Assembly: GCA_016716625.1 (NCBI GenBank)
Contig: JADJVJ010000006.1
Coordinates: 682,001 to 746,000 of the forward strand
Length of the DNA: 64,000 nucleotides
Source of the DNA: Nostocoides sp.
GTDB taxonomy: Bacteria; Actinomycetota; Actinomycetes; Actinomycetales; Dermatophilaceae
Direction of reading: 5' to 3'
Position numbers and translations under genes: made by a program. Below, in pieces: positions 20,998-31,615 of the stretch; the first letter of the stretch is position 1; each line of letters opens with the position of its first letter. The notes under the pieces were generated by a model. It was not told the DNA's origin and made no database searches. It was given only the letters and a program-made list of their open reading frames with translations.

Positions 20998-23900
20998 ATG
21001 CCTGATGACATTCGCCCCGAGGTCCGTAGCGCGTGGAAGGACGTCGGCACTTTGCGGCGCCGCCGCGAGGAGCTCCTGAGCGGCCTGCGCGACGGTGGCC
21101 TCGACCGAGGACAGCTCATCGAGCTCGACGAGAAGCTCCGGGATGTGCTGATCGGCATCCAGGATCTCGTCGACCCGTGCGATGCCAGCGCGGAGGAACC
21201 CCTCGTTCTCCTTCCGGTACGCCTCGAGACCCGGTACGCCGATGGCCCCCAAGGTGCCGTCCTCAAGGTGCGGATCTATCCCGATGAGATCCACGTCGAT
21301 GACCTCGCCCGCGGCCTGACCGAGCAGGAAGTGGCTGCCGCACAGGCCTATTGGACAGCTGCCTGGGCCGATCCGGTTCCGGAGGGGGCGTTCGACGCGC
21401 TCGTTGCGGCGGTGGGCGCTCGGCGTGCCGGGTGGGTGGCGTATGCGTGCACCCCGACGAACCTGGCCTCTCGCGGGGTCGATCCCCCCACTTTCCCCAG
21501 CGTGCCGGGGAGCACCACCCGCAACATCGTTGCCCGGGTGCTGCCGGATCGCTTCACGGTGGTCATCGAGCAGTCCGGGCGGGTGGCCAAGGCCACCGGT
21601 GCACCCATCCCCCCCGACCTGCCGTTGGGCGTCATCCCGCTCGAAGGTGACCAGCCGATCACCGACGAGGATCAACTGAGCCTGGCCACGGACTCGACCT
21701 GGCTGGTGGACTACGACGCGGCCGTCAAGGTCGGTATGGCCATCACTGTCCCGCTCCCGGCCGGCCGAGAACCGATCGCTCGAGTCACCGTCGTCGGCAC
21801 GCGCCCCTCGGACTCCCCCGAGGCGGCCGCCGCCGAACTCGCCGACGTGCTCGTCGGACACCGGTACAGCGCGGGCCTGAGCCTGCTGGCCCAAGGCAGT
21901 CCGACGAACAACAGCGACGGCGAGCGGTCGCCCTACCGGGCTCGACCCACCCCGATCCAACCCGCGCTCACCCCGACCACGGTGGTCGAAGGCTCCGACG
22001 CGGCCGCCGCGGCGGCGAACCTGGGGCTCGACCCCGCGATCCTCACCGCCATCCTGGGTTCGGGGTACGGGGAGCAGACCCTGGCAAAGGCCACGAACAG
22101 CGCCCTGTGGGCACCCGGCTGGGGTGCCTTCCTCGACATCCTCGACGACGGCGGCAGCCTGGGCATCACCGACGCACAGCGGGAGTCGGCGCGGCGACTG
22201 TTCTCCGCGCACGTCCGTGGGCGGGGACCATCCCCGGCGCTCGCCGTGCGCGCCCAGCCGTATGGCGTGCTTCCGGTAAGCGACCTGGCCACCTGGAAAC
22301 CGGAGGCCGGGGAAACCACCGCCGGGATCCTCACAGTCGTTCGCGGTCTGATGTCCCGATGGTTGCGCGTTGTTGACCGGATCGTGGACCGGGTCCGCCC
22401 GGATACCGCGGACGCGGATGAGACCCTGCTCGAGATCCTCGGCGCGAGCCCGGTCATGCAGGGGTTGCGGGTTCGACCCTACGTGTCCGGCGATGTCGTG
22501 CTCATCTCCACACCTGCCCTCGGTCTGGACCCCAAGGTCGTCGCCGCGGAGCAGTCCATCCGCGCGGCGGTCGCCGCCGAGATCGTTGGCGCCTCGGTGA
22601 CCGGCCTGCGCATGGGCTCCCTCGACGACCACGACCGTGCGCTACCGCTGGCTTTGGCCTCGGATCGCGATCCCGTGTTCATCGACGAGCTGCTCGCGGG
22701 CGGCAGCCCCAAGGTCGACTCGGTGTTGCAGGCGCTCCTCGCGCTGGCGTGGGCGTCGGAGGATCTGGATGCCCTGCGGGCATCGCCTGCAACGGTTCTG
22801 CCTGACCTCATGGTGCTCGCCGAGATCGCCGAGGGCATCTCCGCTCAGGCGGCCACCCTCATTTCCAGGGCCGAGGAGGCGCCCCCGGCGGAGTTCCATG
22901 CCCTTGCCGAACAGATCGCGACCGTCTCCAAGGCTCCCATCGGCGGGGCCGGCATGCTCGCGGCATACCAACCGATCCCGGCGGTGGCGACCTCGTTGGC
23001 CGACGTCGCACTGGCCGCTCCGGACGGCACGTCGGCGACGAAGCTCGCCAACTCCGCCATCGCCGGTTGGCTTCGGGCGATGGGTTACCGCGCTGAGGTG
23101 CGCGATGCCATGCGCCACCTCGCCACGGTGACCACGGCCGAGCGTGCCCTCGCTCTCGGCGAGGCCCTGGACTGCTCCTCGCACCGGTTGGATGCCTGGG
23201 CGACCGGCATCGTCGCCGAACGAGCCGCCCGCCAGCGGGCCGCTCGCCGGAACCAGCCGGGGCTCACCATCGGCGCCTGGGGCGTCGTGGAGGACCTGCG
23301 TCCGGCGCAGGGCAACCCCGCGGACGGCTGGATCCACGCCCCGTCGACGCGGCACGCCACCGCTGCCGGGATCCTGCGCAATGCGCACCTCGCCCACGTC
23401 GGGGGAGGCGGCTCCGGCGGTCCCTTCGAACTCGACCTTTCCAGCGTTCGCCTTGACTCGGCGACCCATCTCCTGGACGGCATCCGCTCCGGTCAGTCGC
23501 TGGCTGCACTCGTCGGCTACCAGATCGAACGCGCCCTGGCCAAGGCCCGGTTGGCTCGCCTGCAGTTGAGCCTGCGCACGATCGCCCCGCTGGTTGCGGA
23601 GCATCTGCATGAGAGCACCGGCCCCGACGCGGACATCGCCCGGGAGGCCGTCGCGGCCACCGACGTGGTCGATGGGCTGCTCCTGCTGCGCACCCACGCA
23701 CCCGGCGACCCCGCCCTGCGTGCCCGCTTGAACACGCCCCCGGTCAACGCCTACCTCGACCCGGGTGACTGGAAGCCGCTCACCGATGACGAGTGGGCCG
23801 AGGTCACCGCGATCATGAGGGCCGCCGCGGACGCGGTCGACGCACTCTCGGACACCTTGCTCGCCGAGTCGGTGCTGCACTACGCGGGCGGGAACCCCAC

Positions 23901-25566
23901 TCGAGCGGCCGCAGCCATGGATGCGCTCGGAGCAGGGCGCGCACCCGCCGCGGAGATCGACATCCTCGAGACCCAGGACGCAGCCGAGCGGCTCACCCAT
24001 CGGGTCATCGCCCTGATCGGAGCGGGGGCCACCACCGCATGGAACCCCGACCGCCCACGCGCCCACGCTGAGCCGGCCCTCGAGGCATGGGCGTCGGCGC
24101 ACCTCGGCTCCCCGGCAACCATCATCGTGGCCGACCTCTCCGAGGAGGGTGGCCCGCTGGTCACCTTGGACGATGCCGACTGGTGCGCCCTGGACCTGGT
24201 CCACACCCCCGACCAGGGCATGCTCGAAAGCGCCCTGCGCGCCGCCCTCCCCGAGGTGGGCCTCCACCCGCTCTCCGTGCGCCCCGACCCCGGGTGGCCG
24301 GCGGGAGCACGCTCCCTAGCCCAGGCACACGGGCTTGCGGTGACTCTGCGGCAGCTCATCTCGGGGGGCACGGCGATGGTGCCGGATGCCCTGGCGCGAC
24401 CGGGAACGGCGCCCACCCGCACCCTGGATTCGTCTCGAGCAGACCTCACCGCACGGATGACCACGGCGGCAGCAGAGTTCGCCAGCACCGTCGCCGCGGC
24501 CGAGGCAGCCCTGGCCGGGGTCCCCGATGATGCGATCGTCGCGGACCTGAACGCCACCGCCGACGTCATCGAGGCTTTGGTGCCACTGGCTGGGTACGGT
24601 CTGCACGGCATACCCATCGCGGCCCGACCCCTGGACGTGAGTTGGGCTGTCGCTCTCATCGAGAGCGCCGCCGCCCGGGCCGCCGACGCCCAGGCCATGG
24701 CGGCCGCCCTCACGGCACTGCCAGGCGATCACCCGGCAGCCCTCGTGCTCGATGCGGCCCAGGCCGCCGCCGAGGCGGTCTTCGGCGAAGGGTTCGTCGT
24801 CGTCCCGGTCCTCGCCGCCGCCCCCGGCGCCGAGGACTTCGGCGATGCCGTCACCGGCCCTGCGCTGCCGCAACCCGCGCCCTCCCGGGTACGCCGCTGG
24901 GTCACCGACCACGGGACCGTGCGGGAGCAGGTACGACGGTATGCCGAGAGCCTCCTGCTCGGGCGGGCGCTCGGCGGGGATCGCGCTCCGAGCGTCGTCC
25001 AGCTCAGCGAGCGTACGGCCGACGGTCCGGCCCCCGGCACCACCCAGTGGCTCGCCGGCCCGTTGCCGGAGGGAGGCCCATGGCCGAGCGCACCCTGCGC
25101 GCACCTCGTGCTCGATGCCGTCAATCTCGGCGATGCCACCGGGCCGCTCGCGGGTTTGGTGATCGACGCCTGGGTGGAGGACCTGCCCAACCAACCAGGC
25201 CCACCCAAGGACCCGGACGATCTGCAACCGCACGAGAAGGACCCTGGCGTGGCCACCACGGGTCTTGCCATTCGGGCCAACGGGGCGTCGGCGCGACCGC
25301 CGCAGACCATCCTCTGCGCCATTTCCCCGGACGGCTCGCGGTGGACGACCGACTCCTTGGTGCGTGTCATCGACTCCACCCTGGACCTCGCCAAGCTCCG
25401 GCTCGTGCGGCTCGACACCATGCCCGGTGACGCGGTCTCGCTGCCGGCCCTCTATGTCCGCAGCGCCTCGTTGCAGGGGCAGAAGGGCCTGAACTTCGCC
25501 GACCTCATCGCCCAGGGCGTTTTCGTCAACACCGTTCCGTTCGTCAAAGAGGTGCGCAATGGCTGA
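20998..25566 (+). CDS. Unknown 1522-residue protein, third gene of the operon
   Basis: The longest protein of the window; function not recognised. It opens with a short helical hairpin (GTLRRRREELLSGLRDGGLD), then LLPVRLETRYADGPQGAVLK and RIYPDEIHVDDLARGLTEQE, blocks that look like a conserved N-terminal domain. HRYSAGLSLLAQGSPTNNSD and VRAQPYGVLPVSDL follow in the first third. The middle and C-terminal two thirds are alanine-rich helices with no obvious catalytic motif. No signal peptide or membrane helix. ATG at 20998 follows a GAGCGAG site. The reading frame ends 8 bases past the start of the fourth gene, so translation is coupled. Size and helical content would suit a scaffold, but this is only inference. 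Confidence 0.75.
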   Translation: MPDDIRPEVRSAWKDVGTLRRRREELLSGLRDGGLDRGQLIELDEKLRDVLIGIQDLVDPCDASAEEPLVLLPVRLETRYADGPQGAVLKVRIYPDEIHVDDLARGLTEQEVAAAQAYWTAAWADPVPEGAFDALVAAVGARRAGWVAYACTPTNLASRGVDPPTFPSVPGSTTRNIVARVLPDRFTVVIEQSGRVAKATGAPIPPDLPLGVIPLEGDQPITDEDQLSLATDSTWLVDYDAAVKVGMAITVPLPAGREPIARVTVVGTRPSDSPEAAAAELADVLVGHRYSAGLSLLAQGSPTNNSDGERSPYRARPTPIQPALTPTTVVEGSDAAAAAANLGLDPAILTAILGSGYGEQTLAKATNSALWAPGWGAFLDILDDGGSLGITDAQRESARRLFSAHVRGRGPSPALAVRAQPYGVLPVSDLATWKPEAGETTAGILTVVRGLMSRWLRVVDRIVDRVRPDTADADETLLEILGASPVMQGLRVRPYVSGDVVLISTPALGLDPKVVAAEQSIRAAVAAEIVGASVTGLRMGSLDDHDRALPLALASDRDPVFIDELLAGGSPKVDSVLQALLALAWASEDLDALRASPATVLPDLMVLAEIAEGISAQAATLISRAEEAPPAEFHALAEQIATVSKAPIGGAGMLAAYQPIPAVATSLADVALAAPDGTSATKLANSAIAGWLRAMGYRAEVRDAMRHLATVTTAERALALGEALDCSSHRLDAWATGIVAERAARQRAARRNQPGLTIGAWGVVEDLRPAQGNPADGWIHAPSTRHATAAGILRNAHLAHVGGGGSGGPFELDLSSVRLDSATHLLDGIRSGQSLAALVGYQIERALAKARLARLQLSLRTIAPLVAEHLHESTGPDADIAREAVAATDVVDGLLLLRTHAPGDPALRARLNTPPVNAYLDPGDWKPLTDDEWAEVTAIMRAAADAVDALSDTLLAESVLHYAGGNPTRAAAAMDALGAGRAPAAEIDILETQDAAERLTHRVIALIGAGATTAWNPDRPRAHAEPALEAWASAHLGSPATIIVADLSEEGGPLVTLDDADWCALDLVHTPDQGMLESALRAALPEVGLHPLSVRPDPGWPAGARSLAQAHGLAVTLRQLISGGTAMVPDALARPGTAPTRTLDSSRADLTARMTTAAAEFASTVAAAEAALAGVPDDAIVADLNATADVIEALVPLAGYGLHGIPIAARPLDVSWAVALIESAAARAADAQAMAAALTALPGDHPAALVLDAAQAAAEAVFGEGFVVVPVLAAAPGAEDFGDAVTGPALPQPAPSRVRRWVTDHGTVREQVRRYAESLLLGRALGGDRAPSVVQLSERTADGPAPGTTQWLAGPLPEGGPWPSAPCAHLVLDAVNLGDATGPLAGLVIDAWVEDLPNQPGPPKDPDDLQPHEKDPGVATTGLAIRANGASARPPQTILCAISPDGSRWTTDSLVRVIDSTLDLAKLRLVRLDTMPGDAVSLPALYVRSASLQGQKGLNFADLIAQGVFVNTVPFVKEVRNG

Positions 25567-27313
25567 CAACGTCCCCGTCGACCTCTTCGTCGTCTCTCAG
25601 ATCGACGCCGCGTTCCTCGGCGCGTTGGCGACCCCTCCTGCGATGACTCGCCTTGAGCCGCAATCCATCTCGGGAGATCCCAAGCCGGGGGTGGAGGCCC
25701 GGGTGGCCGACCCGTTGTGGATGGTGGGACGGCAGTGGCAGTTCGGTGAACTCCTCGGCGAGGACACCGGCAGCCCGGTCTCGGTGAAGGTGGCCTCCCG
25801 GGCGATCCCGATCACCGCCTGGGCCCCGGCCGGTCGGATGGACGGCACGGACGATCCCACGAAACCCGACTGGCGGCCCTGGCCGGAGGGAGCGGTGCTC
25901 GAGGAACTCATCGAGCACGTCCCGAGGGCCGGGTACGAACGCGGCCTGCGGTGGCGCGCCGAGACCGGAGGGGCCCTCATCGAGGCGCTGCGCGAGGCGG
26001 GTCATGACGACGCCGCGGACGGTGCGCTCACGGCATACCCGCTTGACCTTCCGAGCGATCCGCTCGACCCCACCGGCACCCTCGATCCGGCCGCGGACCG
26101 GCTGCTCCTCGGGCTCGCCGGGTCGGTGCCCGACGGCATCGAGGCCCTGGAGGACCTGGCCGCCGGGACCCCCGGGTGGCTCTCGGGAGCGGCCGACGAG
26201 CCGGGCGCGCGTGCCGTTGTCGACGACTGGCAGCAGTGGGTCGCGGGTGTCCCGGATCGCGGTGGGGCGTGGACGACCACCCGGCTCGAGCATCGGTTCT
26301 GGTTGCGTTTCGGATCCGGCGAGCACTCCGTGGTGGTGCGCAGTGAGGCCTTCGGCGCGGGACAACCCCGTTGGCACCACCTCGAGTGGATGCCCGACGC
26401 CACGGTGCGACTCGACGGCGACGACAACCTCGCCGGCCCGATCGACCGCGAGGACGTGCTGCTGGCCACTCCGCTTCGCTACCCGGGGATGCCCGCGGAC
26501 CGTTACTGGCAGCTGGAGGAGGGCAACATCGCGATCGCCGCGATCGAGGCGCAGCCGCATGACCTGGCCCGCCTGGCCTTGGCCGAGTTTGCCTTGGTGA
26601 GCGGGGACGACTGGATGGTGGTCCCGGTGGACGGGCGCGCCGGCGCGGTCAATCGTGTTCTCTCGGTCGAGGTTTCGACGACCTTCGGGGAAGTGCGCAC
26701 GATCGCGGATGCCTCGTCGGTCCGACGAGGCAGTGGCTTCCGCATCTTCGAGGTGACCAGCGCCGACGGACGAGAGCTCGACGGCGTGCTGCTGCCGCCG
26801 ACCGGGGCGACCCCGCTCACCGGGGACGCGATCGAGGAGGTGGCCTTCGTCCGGGACGAGGCCGCGAACATGGCGTGGGCGGTGGAGAAGATTGTGCCGG
26901 GCCGCTCCGGCGACGGCCGCTCCCGGCTCTCCGAACCCCAGCCCTCGCACCCGACTCCGCCCCCTGATCGCGACCCCGAGGACGTGTTCTACGAGTTCGT
27001 GTCGCCGGTGCCCAAGCACTGGATCCCGCTCGTGCCGGTGCGGGTGGCTCCGGCGACGATCGGCCTGCGCAAGGGGGCCATGCTCGACGAGGGCGAACCG
27101 GTACCGGCCGCCAGCGTGCTCCTCGAGCCGACACCACTCACCTTCCCGCCCGAGGAGATTCCGCGCGAAGGTGTCACCGTGCGCGCGGTTCCGGCGCTAG
27201 CCCGTCGGCGGGACGGCAGCTATGCGCGGTGGACAGCGCACCGGGTTCGGGTGGGCCGTGGTGAAGCTTCCAGCGGGTTTGCCTCGGACTCGGCCCGACT
27301 CCCGTCCTCCTGA
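25559..27313 (+). CDS. Unknown 584-residue protein, last gene of the operon
   Basis: Function not recognised. The N-terminal third carries ARVADPLWMVGRQWQFGELL and DTGSPVSVKV, the middle RYPGMPADRYWQLEEGNI and FALVSGDDWMVVPVD, and the end EEVAFVRDEAANMAWAVEK and FVSPVPKHWIPLVPV; these tryptophan-rich blocks look like conserved signatures. No signal peptide or membrane helix is visible. The ATG lies inside the last codons of the third gene. The stop codon (27311-27313) abuts the hspR stop of the opposite strand with no gap, both lying in the palindrome TGATCA, so there is no room for a separate terminator between the two operons. Confidence 0.75.
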   Translation: MADNVPVDLFVVSQIDAAFLGALATPPAMTRLEPQSISGDPKPGVEARVADPLWMVGRQWQFGELLGEDTGSPVSVKVASRAIPITAWAPAGRMDGTDDPTKPDWRPWPEGAVLEELIEHVPRAGYERGLRWRAETGGALIEALREAGHDDAADGALTAYPLDLPSDPLDPTGTLDPAADRLLLGLAGSVPDGIEALEDLAAGTPGWLSGAADEPGARAVVDDWQQWVAGVPDRGGAWTTTRLEHRFWLRFGSGEHSVVVRSEAFGAGQPRWHHLEWMPDATVRLDGDDNLAGPIDREDVLLATPLRYPGMPADRYWQLEEGNIAIAAIEAQPHDLARLALAEFALVSGDDWMVVPVDGRAGAVNRVLSVEVSTTFGEVRTIADASSVRRGSGFRIFEVTSADGRELDGVLLPPTGATPLTGDAIEEVAFVRDEAANMAWAVEKIVPGRSGDGRSRLSEPQPSHPTPPPDRDPEDVFYEFVSPVPKHWIPLVPVRVAPATIGLRKGAMLDEGEPVPAASVLLEPTPLTFPPEEIPREGVTVRAVPALARRRDGSYARWTAHRVRVGRGEASSGFASDSARLPSS

Positions 27314-27763
27314 TCAGGTGGCGCGCGAAGAGCGCCAGAGGACCAGGGCCTGCGACTGGGTATGCCGTGGCCGCTCGCCCAGGCGGCCGGTCAGCACGTC
27401 CCCGGTGGAGGTCACCGAGAACACTCGGCTGAGCGGCGGCGCGAGCGAACCCGATCGGGCACTGAGGGCGTCGAGTTGCGCGGTGAGTTCGAGGACCCGG
27501 GACTGCAGGGCGGTCACGTGGTTCTCGAGTTCGAGGATCCGGGCGATCCCGGCGAGCGAGATCCCCTCGTCCTGGGAGAGCCGTTGGACCTCCCGCAAGA
27601 GACTCACGTCGCGGGCGGAGTAGCGCCGACCCCCGCCCCGGGTCCGGGAGGGAATGACCAGTCCCAGCCGGTCGTACTGCCGAAGCGTCTGGGCGTGCAT
27701 CCCGGCGAGCTCGGCGGCGACCGAGATGACATAGACCGGGGTGTTGTCGTCCATGCTCGCCAC
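27314..27763 (-). CDS. hspR: HspR, MerR-type heat-shock repressor
   Basis: Repressor of the dnaK operon and clpB in actinobacteria, binding HAIR inverted repeats with DnaK as co-repressor. The 149-residue protein has the MerR winged helix at its start (YVISVAAELAGMHAQTLRQY and DRLGLVIPSRTRGGGRRYS) followed by a coiled coil (RILELENHVTALQSRVLELT). Last gene of dnaK-grpE-dnaJ-hspR, only a few bases after the dnaJ stop. GTG at 27763 is used here; ATG at 27754 is equally possible. HAIR sites at 2620, 31385 and 31448 supply its targets, so it should regulate its own operon. Confidence 0.95.
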   Translation of the reverse strand: MASMDDNTPVYVISVAAELAGMHAQTLRQYDRLGLVIPSRTRGGGRRYSARDVSLLREVQRLSQDEGISLAGIARILELENHVTALQSRVLELTAQLDALSARSGSLAPPLSRVFSVTSTGDVLTGRLGERPRHTQSQALVLWRSSRAT

Positions 27764-27768
27764 GGCCC

Positions 27769-28857
27769 TCAGCTCCTCGCCCGCTCCATGAGGTCGGCCC
27801 GCGGGTCCGCCCCGGCCGCGGCTGCCTCGGCCGCAAGGGTTTCGACCGCTTCGCGGGCAGACTCCGAGAGTTCTTGGGGGACAACGACGATGACCTTGGC
27901 GAGCAGGTCGCCGGCACCGTCCTTGGCGGGCACCCCGCGGCCCTTGACCCGCAGCACCCGACCACTGGGGGTCCCCGGTGCGATGCGCACCTTGACCGAG
28001 TCGCCGTCAAAGGTCGGCACGGCCACGGTCGCGCCGAGGGCCGCCTCGGCGAAGGTCACCGGCACCTCGATGGTGAGGTTTTTGCCGTCCCGCCCGAAGA
28101 CCGGATGGGTGCCGACGCTCACTTCGATGATGAGGTCACCGGCCCGGGTGCCGCGATCCCCCGGCTCGCCCTTGCCGCGAAGCCGGATCTTCTGGCCATC
28201 CTTGACCCCGGCCGGGATCTTCGTCGTCACCCGACCACCGGTGGGGGTCGTCAGCGTCACCGTCGAACCCTCGACGGCATCCCGGAAGCTCAGCGAGGTC
28301 CGGGCCTGGACATCGCGCCCGGGCTGCGGGCCGCGCGGTGCGCCGTACCCACCGAAGGGGTCGCTGCCGCGGAAGCCGGTACCCGGCATACCGCCGGGGC
28401 CCCCGGAGGCGCCAGGGGCACCGCCGCCGAAGAGCTGGCTGAGGATGTCGTTGAGGTCACCCTCGCCGCCGCCGGAACCACCCGGGCCACCGGGGCCACC
28501 GGGGCCACCGGTGGAGAAGCGGACCCGGGCCCCGCCACCGCCGCCCCCGAAGGCGCTGAAGATGTCTTCGAACCCGCCGCCTCCGGCACCGGGGCCACCG
28601 GCACGGAACCGGGCCCCGCCTCCGGCCATGGACCGGATGGCGTCATATTCCTGGCGCTGTTTGGGATCGGCAAGGACCGAGTGGGCCTCGCCGATGTCCT
28701 TGAAGCGCTGCTCGGCCGCGGTGTTCCCGGGGTTCTTGTCGGGGTGGTGGGTGCGGGCGAGCTTGCGGTAGGCCTTCTTGATCGTGGCCGCGTCGGCGTC
28801 CTTGGAGACGCCGAGAATGGCGTAGAAGTCCTTCTCGAACCAGTCTTGGCTTGCCAT
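27769..28857 (-). CDS. dnaJ: DnaJ-type J-domain co-chaperone lacking the zinc finger
   Basis: J-domain protein that stimulates DnaK ATPase activity. The 362 residues show the J domain at 9-75 with the essential HPD (ARTHHPDKNPG), a very long Gly/Phe- and Gly/Pro-rich linker (about 80-175), and two beta-sandwich substrate-binding domains (RDVQARTSLSFRDAVEGSTV onward). The four CxxCxGxG repeats of classical DnaJ are absent, so it is a type II or CbpA-like J protein that nevertheless occupies the dnaJ place in the dnaK operon. Starts 26 bases after grpE. A second, zinc-finger DnaJ may exist elsewhere in the genome. Confidence 0.93.
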   Translation of the reverse strand: MASQDWFEKDFYAILGVSKDADAATIKKAYRKLARTHHPDKNPGNTAAEQRFKDIGEAHSVLADPKQRQEYDAIRSMAGGGARFRAGGPGAGGGGFEDIFSAFGGGGGGARVRFSTGGPGGPGGPGGSGGGEGDLNDILSQLFGGGAPGASGGPGGMPGTGFRGSDPFGGYGAPRGPQPGRDVQARTSLSFRDAVEGSTVTLTTPTGGRVTTKIPAGVKDGQKIRLRGKGEPGDRGTRAGDLIIEVSVGTHPVFGRDGKNLTIEVPVTFAEAALGATVAVPTFDGDSVKVRIAPGTPSGRVLRVKGRGVPAKDGAGDLLAKVIVVVPQELSESAREAVETLAAEAAAAGADPRADLMERARS

Positions 28858-28883
28858 GTCGTGCGCCTCCTCTCAGGCGGGGA

Positions 28884-29470
28884 TCAGTCGGGATCGGACA
28901 CCGCGACGCGAGCGGGTCGGATGACCTGCTCGCCGGCGCGATAGCCGGGCTGGAGGACAGTGACCACGGTGGTGCCCTCCGCGCCGTCGAGCGCAGGGTC
29001 AGCCTCGGGCCACGGGGCGTTCATGAGCGCCTCATGGAGGGCGGGGTCGAAGGCCTCGCCTCGGGCACCGAAGCGCTCCAGCCCGAACTTGCCGAGGGTG
29101 GCCTCGAGCTTGTCCGAGATGGCCGCGAACGGCCCCTCGACAATGTCGCCGTGGTCGCGCCCGGCCTGGATGTCGTCCAGGACGGGGAGCAGGGACTCCA
29201 GGACGTCGCGGATCGCGCGCTCCTGGATGAGCGCCCGGTCGCGGTCGACCCGCCGCTTGTAGTTGACGTACTCGGCCTGGAGCCGCTGCAGATCTTCGAG
29301 TCGCTCGGCGGCGAGCGCGGTGTCGGGGTGGGTGGCCCCGGACACCTCCGGGGCCACCTCCTCCACGACGGCCGGGTCATCGTTGACGACCTCGCCGTCA
29401 AGCACCTCGTCGGCGACCACAACGTCCGGCTCGCCGGCTGACGAGTCCGCCTGCGGCATACCGGGTTCGG

Positions 29471-29474
<4 letters not shown>
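28884..29474 (-). CDS. grpE: GrpE nucleotide exchange factor
   Basis: Dimeric factor that releases ADP from DnaK. The 196 residues comprise an acidic, disordered N-terminal part, the long dimer helix (RLEDLQRLQAEYVNYKRRVD) and the beta domain ending in VVTVLQPGYRAGEQVIRPAR, the usual GrpE signature. The GTG start at 29474 overlaps the dnaK stop (GTGA), coupling its translation to dnaK. Confidence 0.96.
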
Positions 29475-31360
<1,886 letters not shown>

Positions 31361-31384
31361 GGGGTGGGTCTCCTTGCGGTGAAG

Positions 31385-31405
31385 GTTGAGTGTTCTTGGC
31401 TCAAG
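31385..31405. promoter_or_regulatory. HAIR operator, dnaK-proximal
   Basis: GTTGAGT-N7-GCTCAAG, one base from each consensus half of CTTGAGT-N7-ACTCAAG. It lies 25 bases upstream of the dnaK start. On the minus strand, TTGCAC and TCTAAC boxes about 16 bases apart lie just upstream and could be the promoter it controls (tentative). Confidence 0.88.
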
Positions 31406-31447
31406 TTAGATCGTTGGGTATGTCGTGTGCAAACCGAGGCGATCGAA

Positions 31448-31468
31448 CTTGCGTCTGTTGGACTCAAC
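31448..31468. promoter_or_regulatory. HAIR operator, dnaK-distal
   Basis: CTTGCGT-N7-ACTCAAC, two mismatches to the HAIR consensus, centred 63 bases (six helical turns) from the proximal site, so two HspR complexes would sit on the same DNA face. Confidence 0.75.
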
Positions 31469-31542
31469 TTCTCAGCGTGGCTGCGTGTTCCCGGATCCCC
31501 GACTCCCAGCTGATCACATGTGCTGTAGGTTCCGGCGCAACG

Positions 31543-31596
31543 TGCCACTTTCCGGGTTTCTTGTCACTGGCGTGTCACTTCGGGGTTTGGTGTCAC
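31543..31596. repeat. Tandem repeats resembling a transposon end
   Basis: Two imperfect direct repeats of 24-25 bases (31543-31567 and 31573-31596), each running from TGYCACTT through a GGGTTT core to a closing TGTCAC. They lie 20 bases before an orphan TnsA-like gene. Arrays of transposase-binding repeats beginning TGT at the border are typical of Tn7-like and related elements, so this may be the left end of a decayed element. No matching right end was found. Confidence 0.45.
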
Positions 31597-31615
31597 GCGG
31601 GAGGACGCTGGAGTC

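Noticed and set aside
14432..27313. Contractile injection system or phage tail cluster
   Set aside because: The gene sizes suggested tail-like machinery, but no sheath, tube, baseplate, LysM or AAA component is recognisable in or beside the operon.
31543..31596. CRISPR array
   Set aside because: Only two imperfect repeats with a 5-base gap and no spacer pattern. No array was seen elsewhere in the window.
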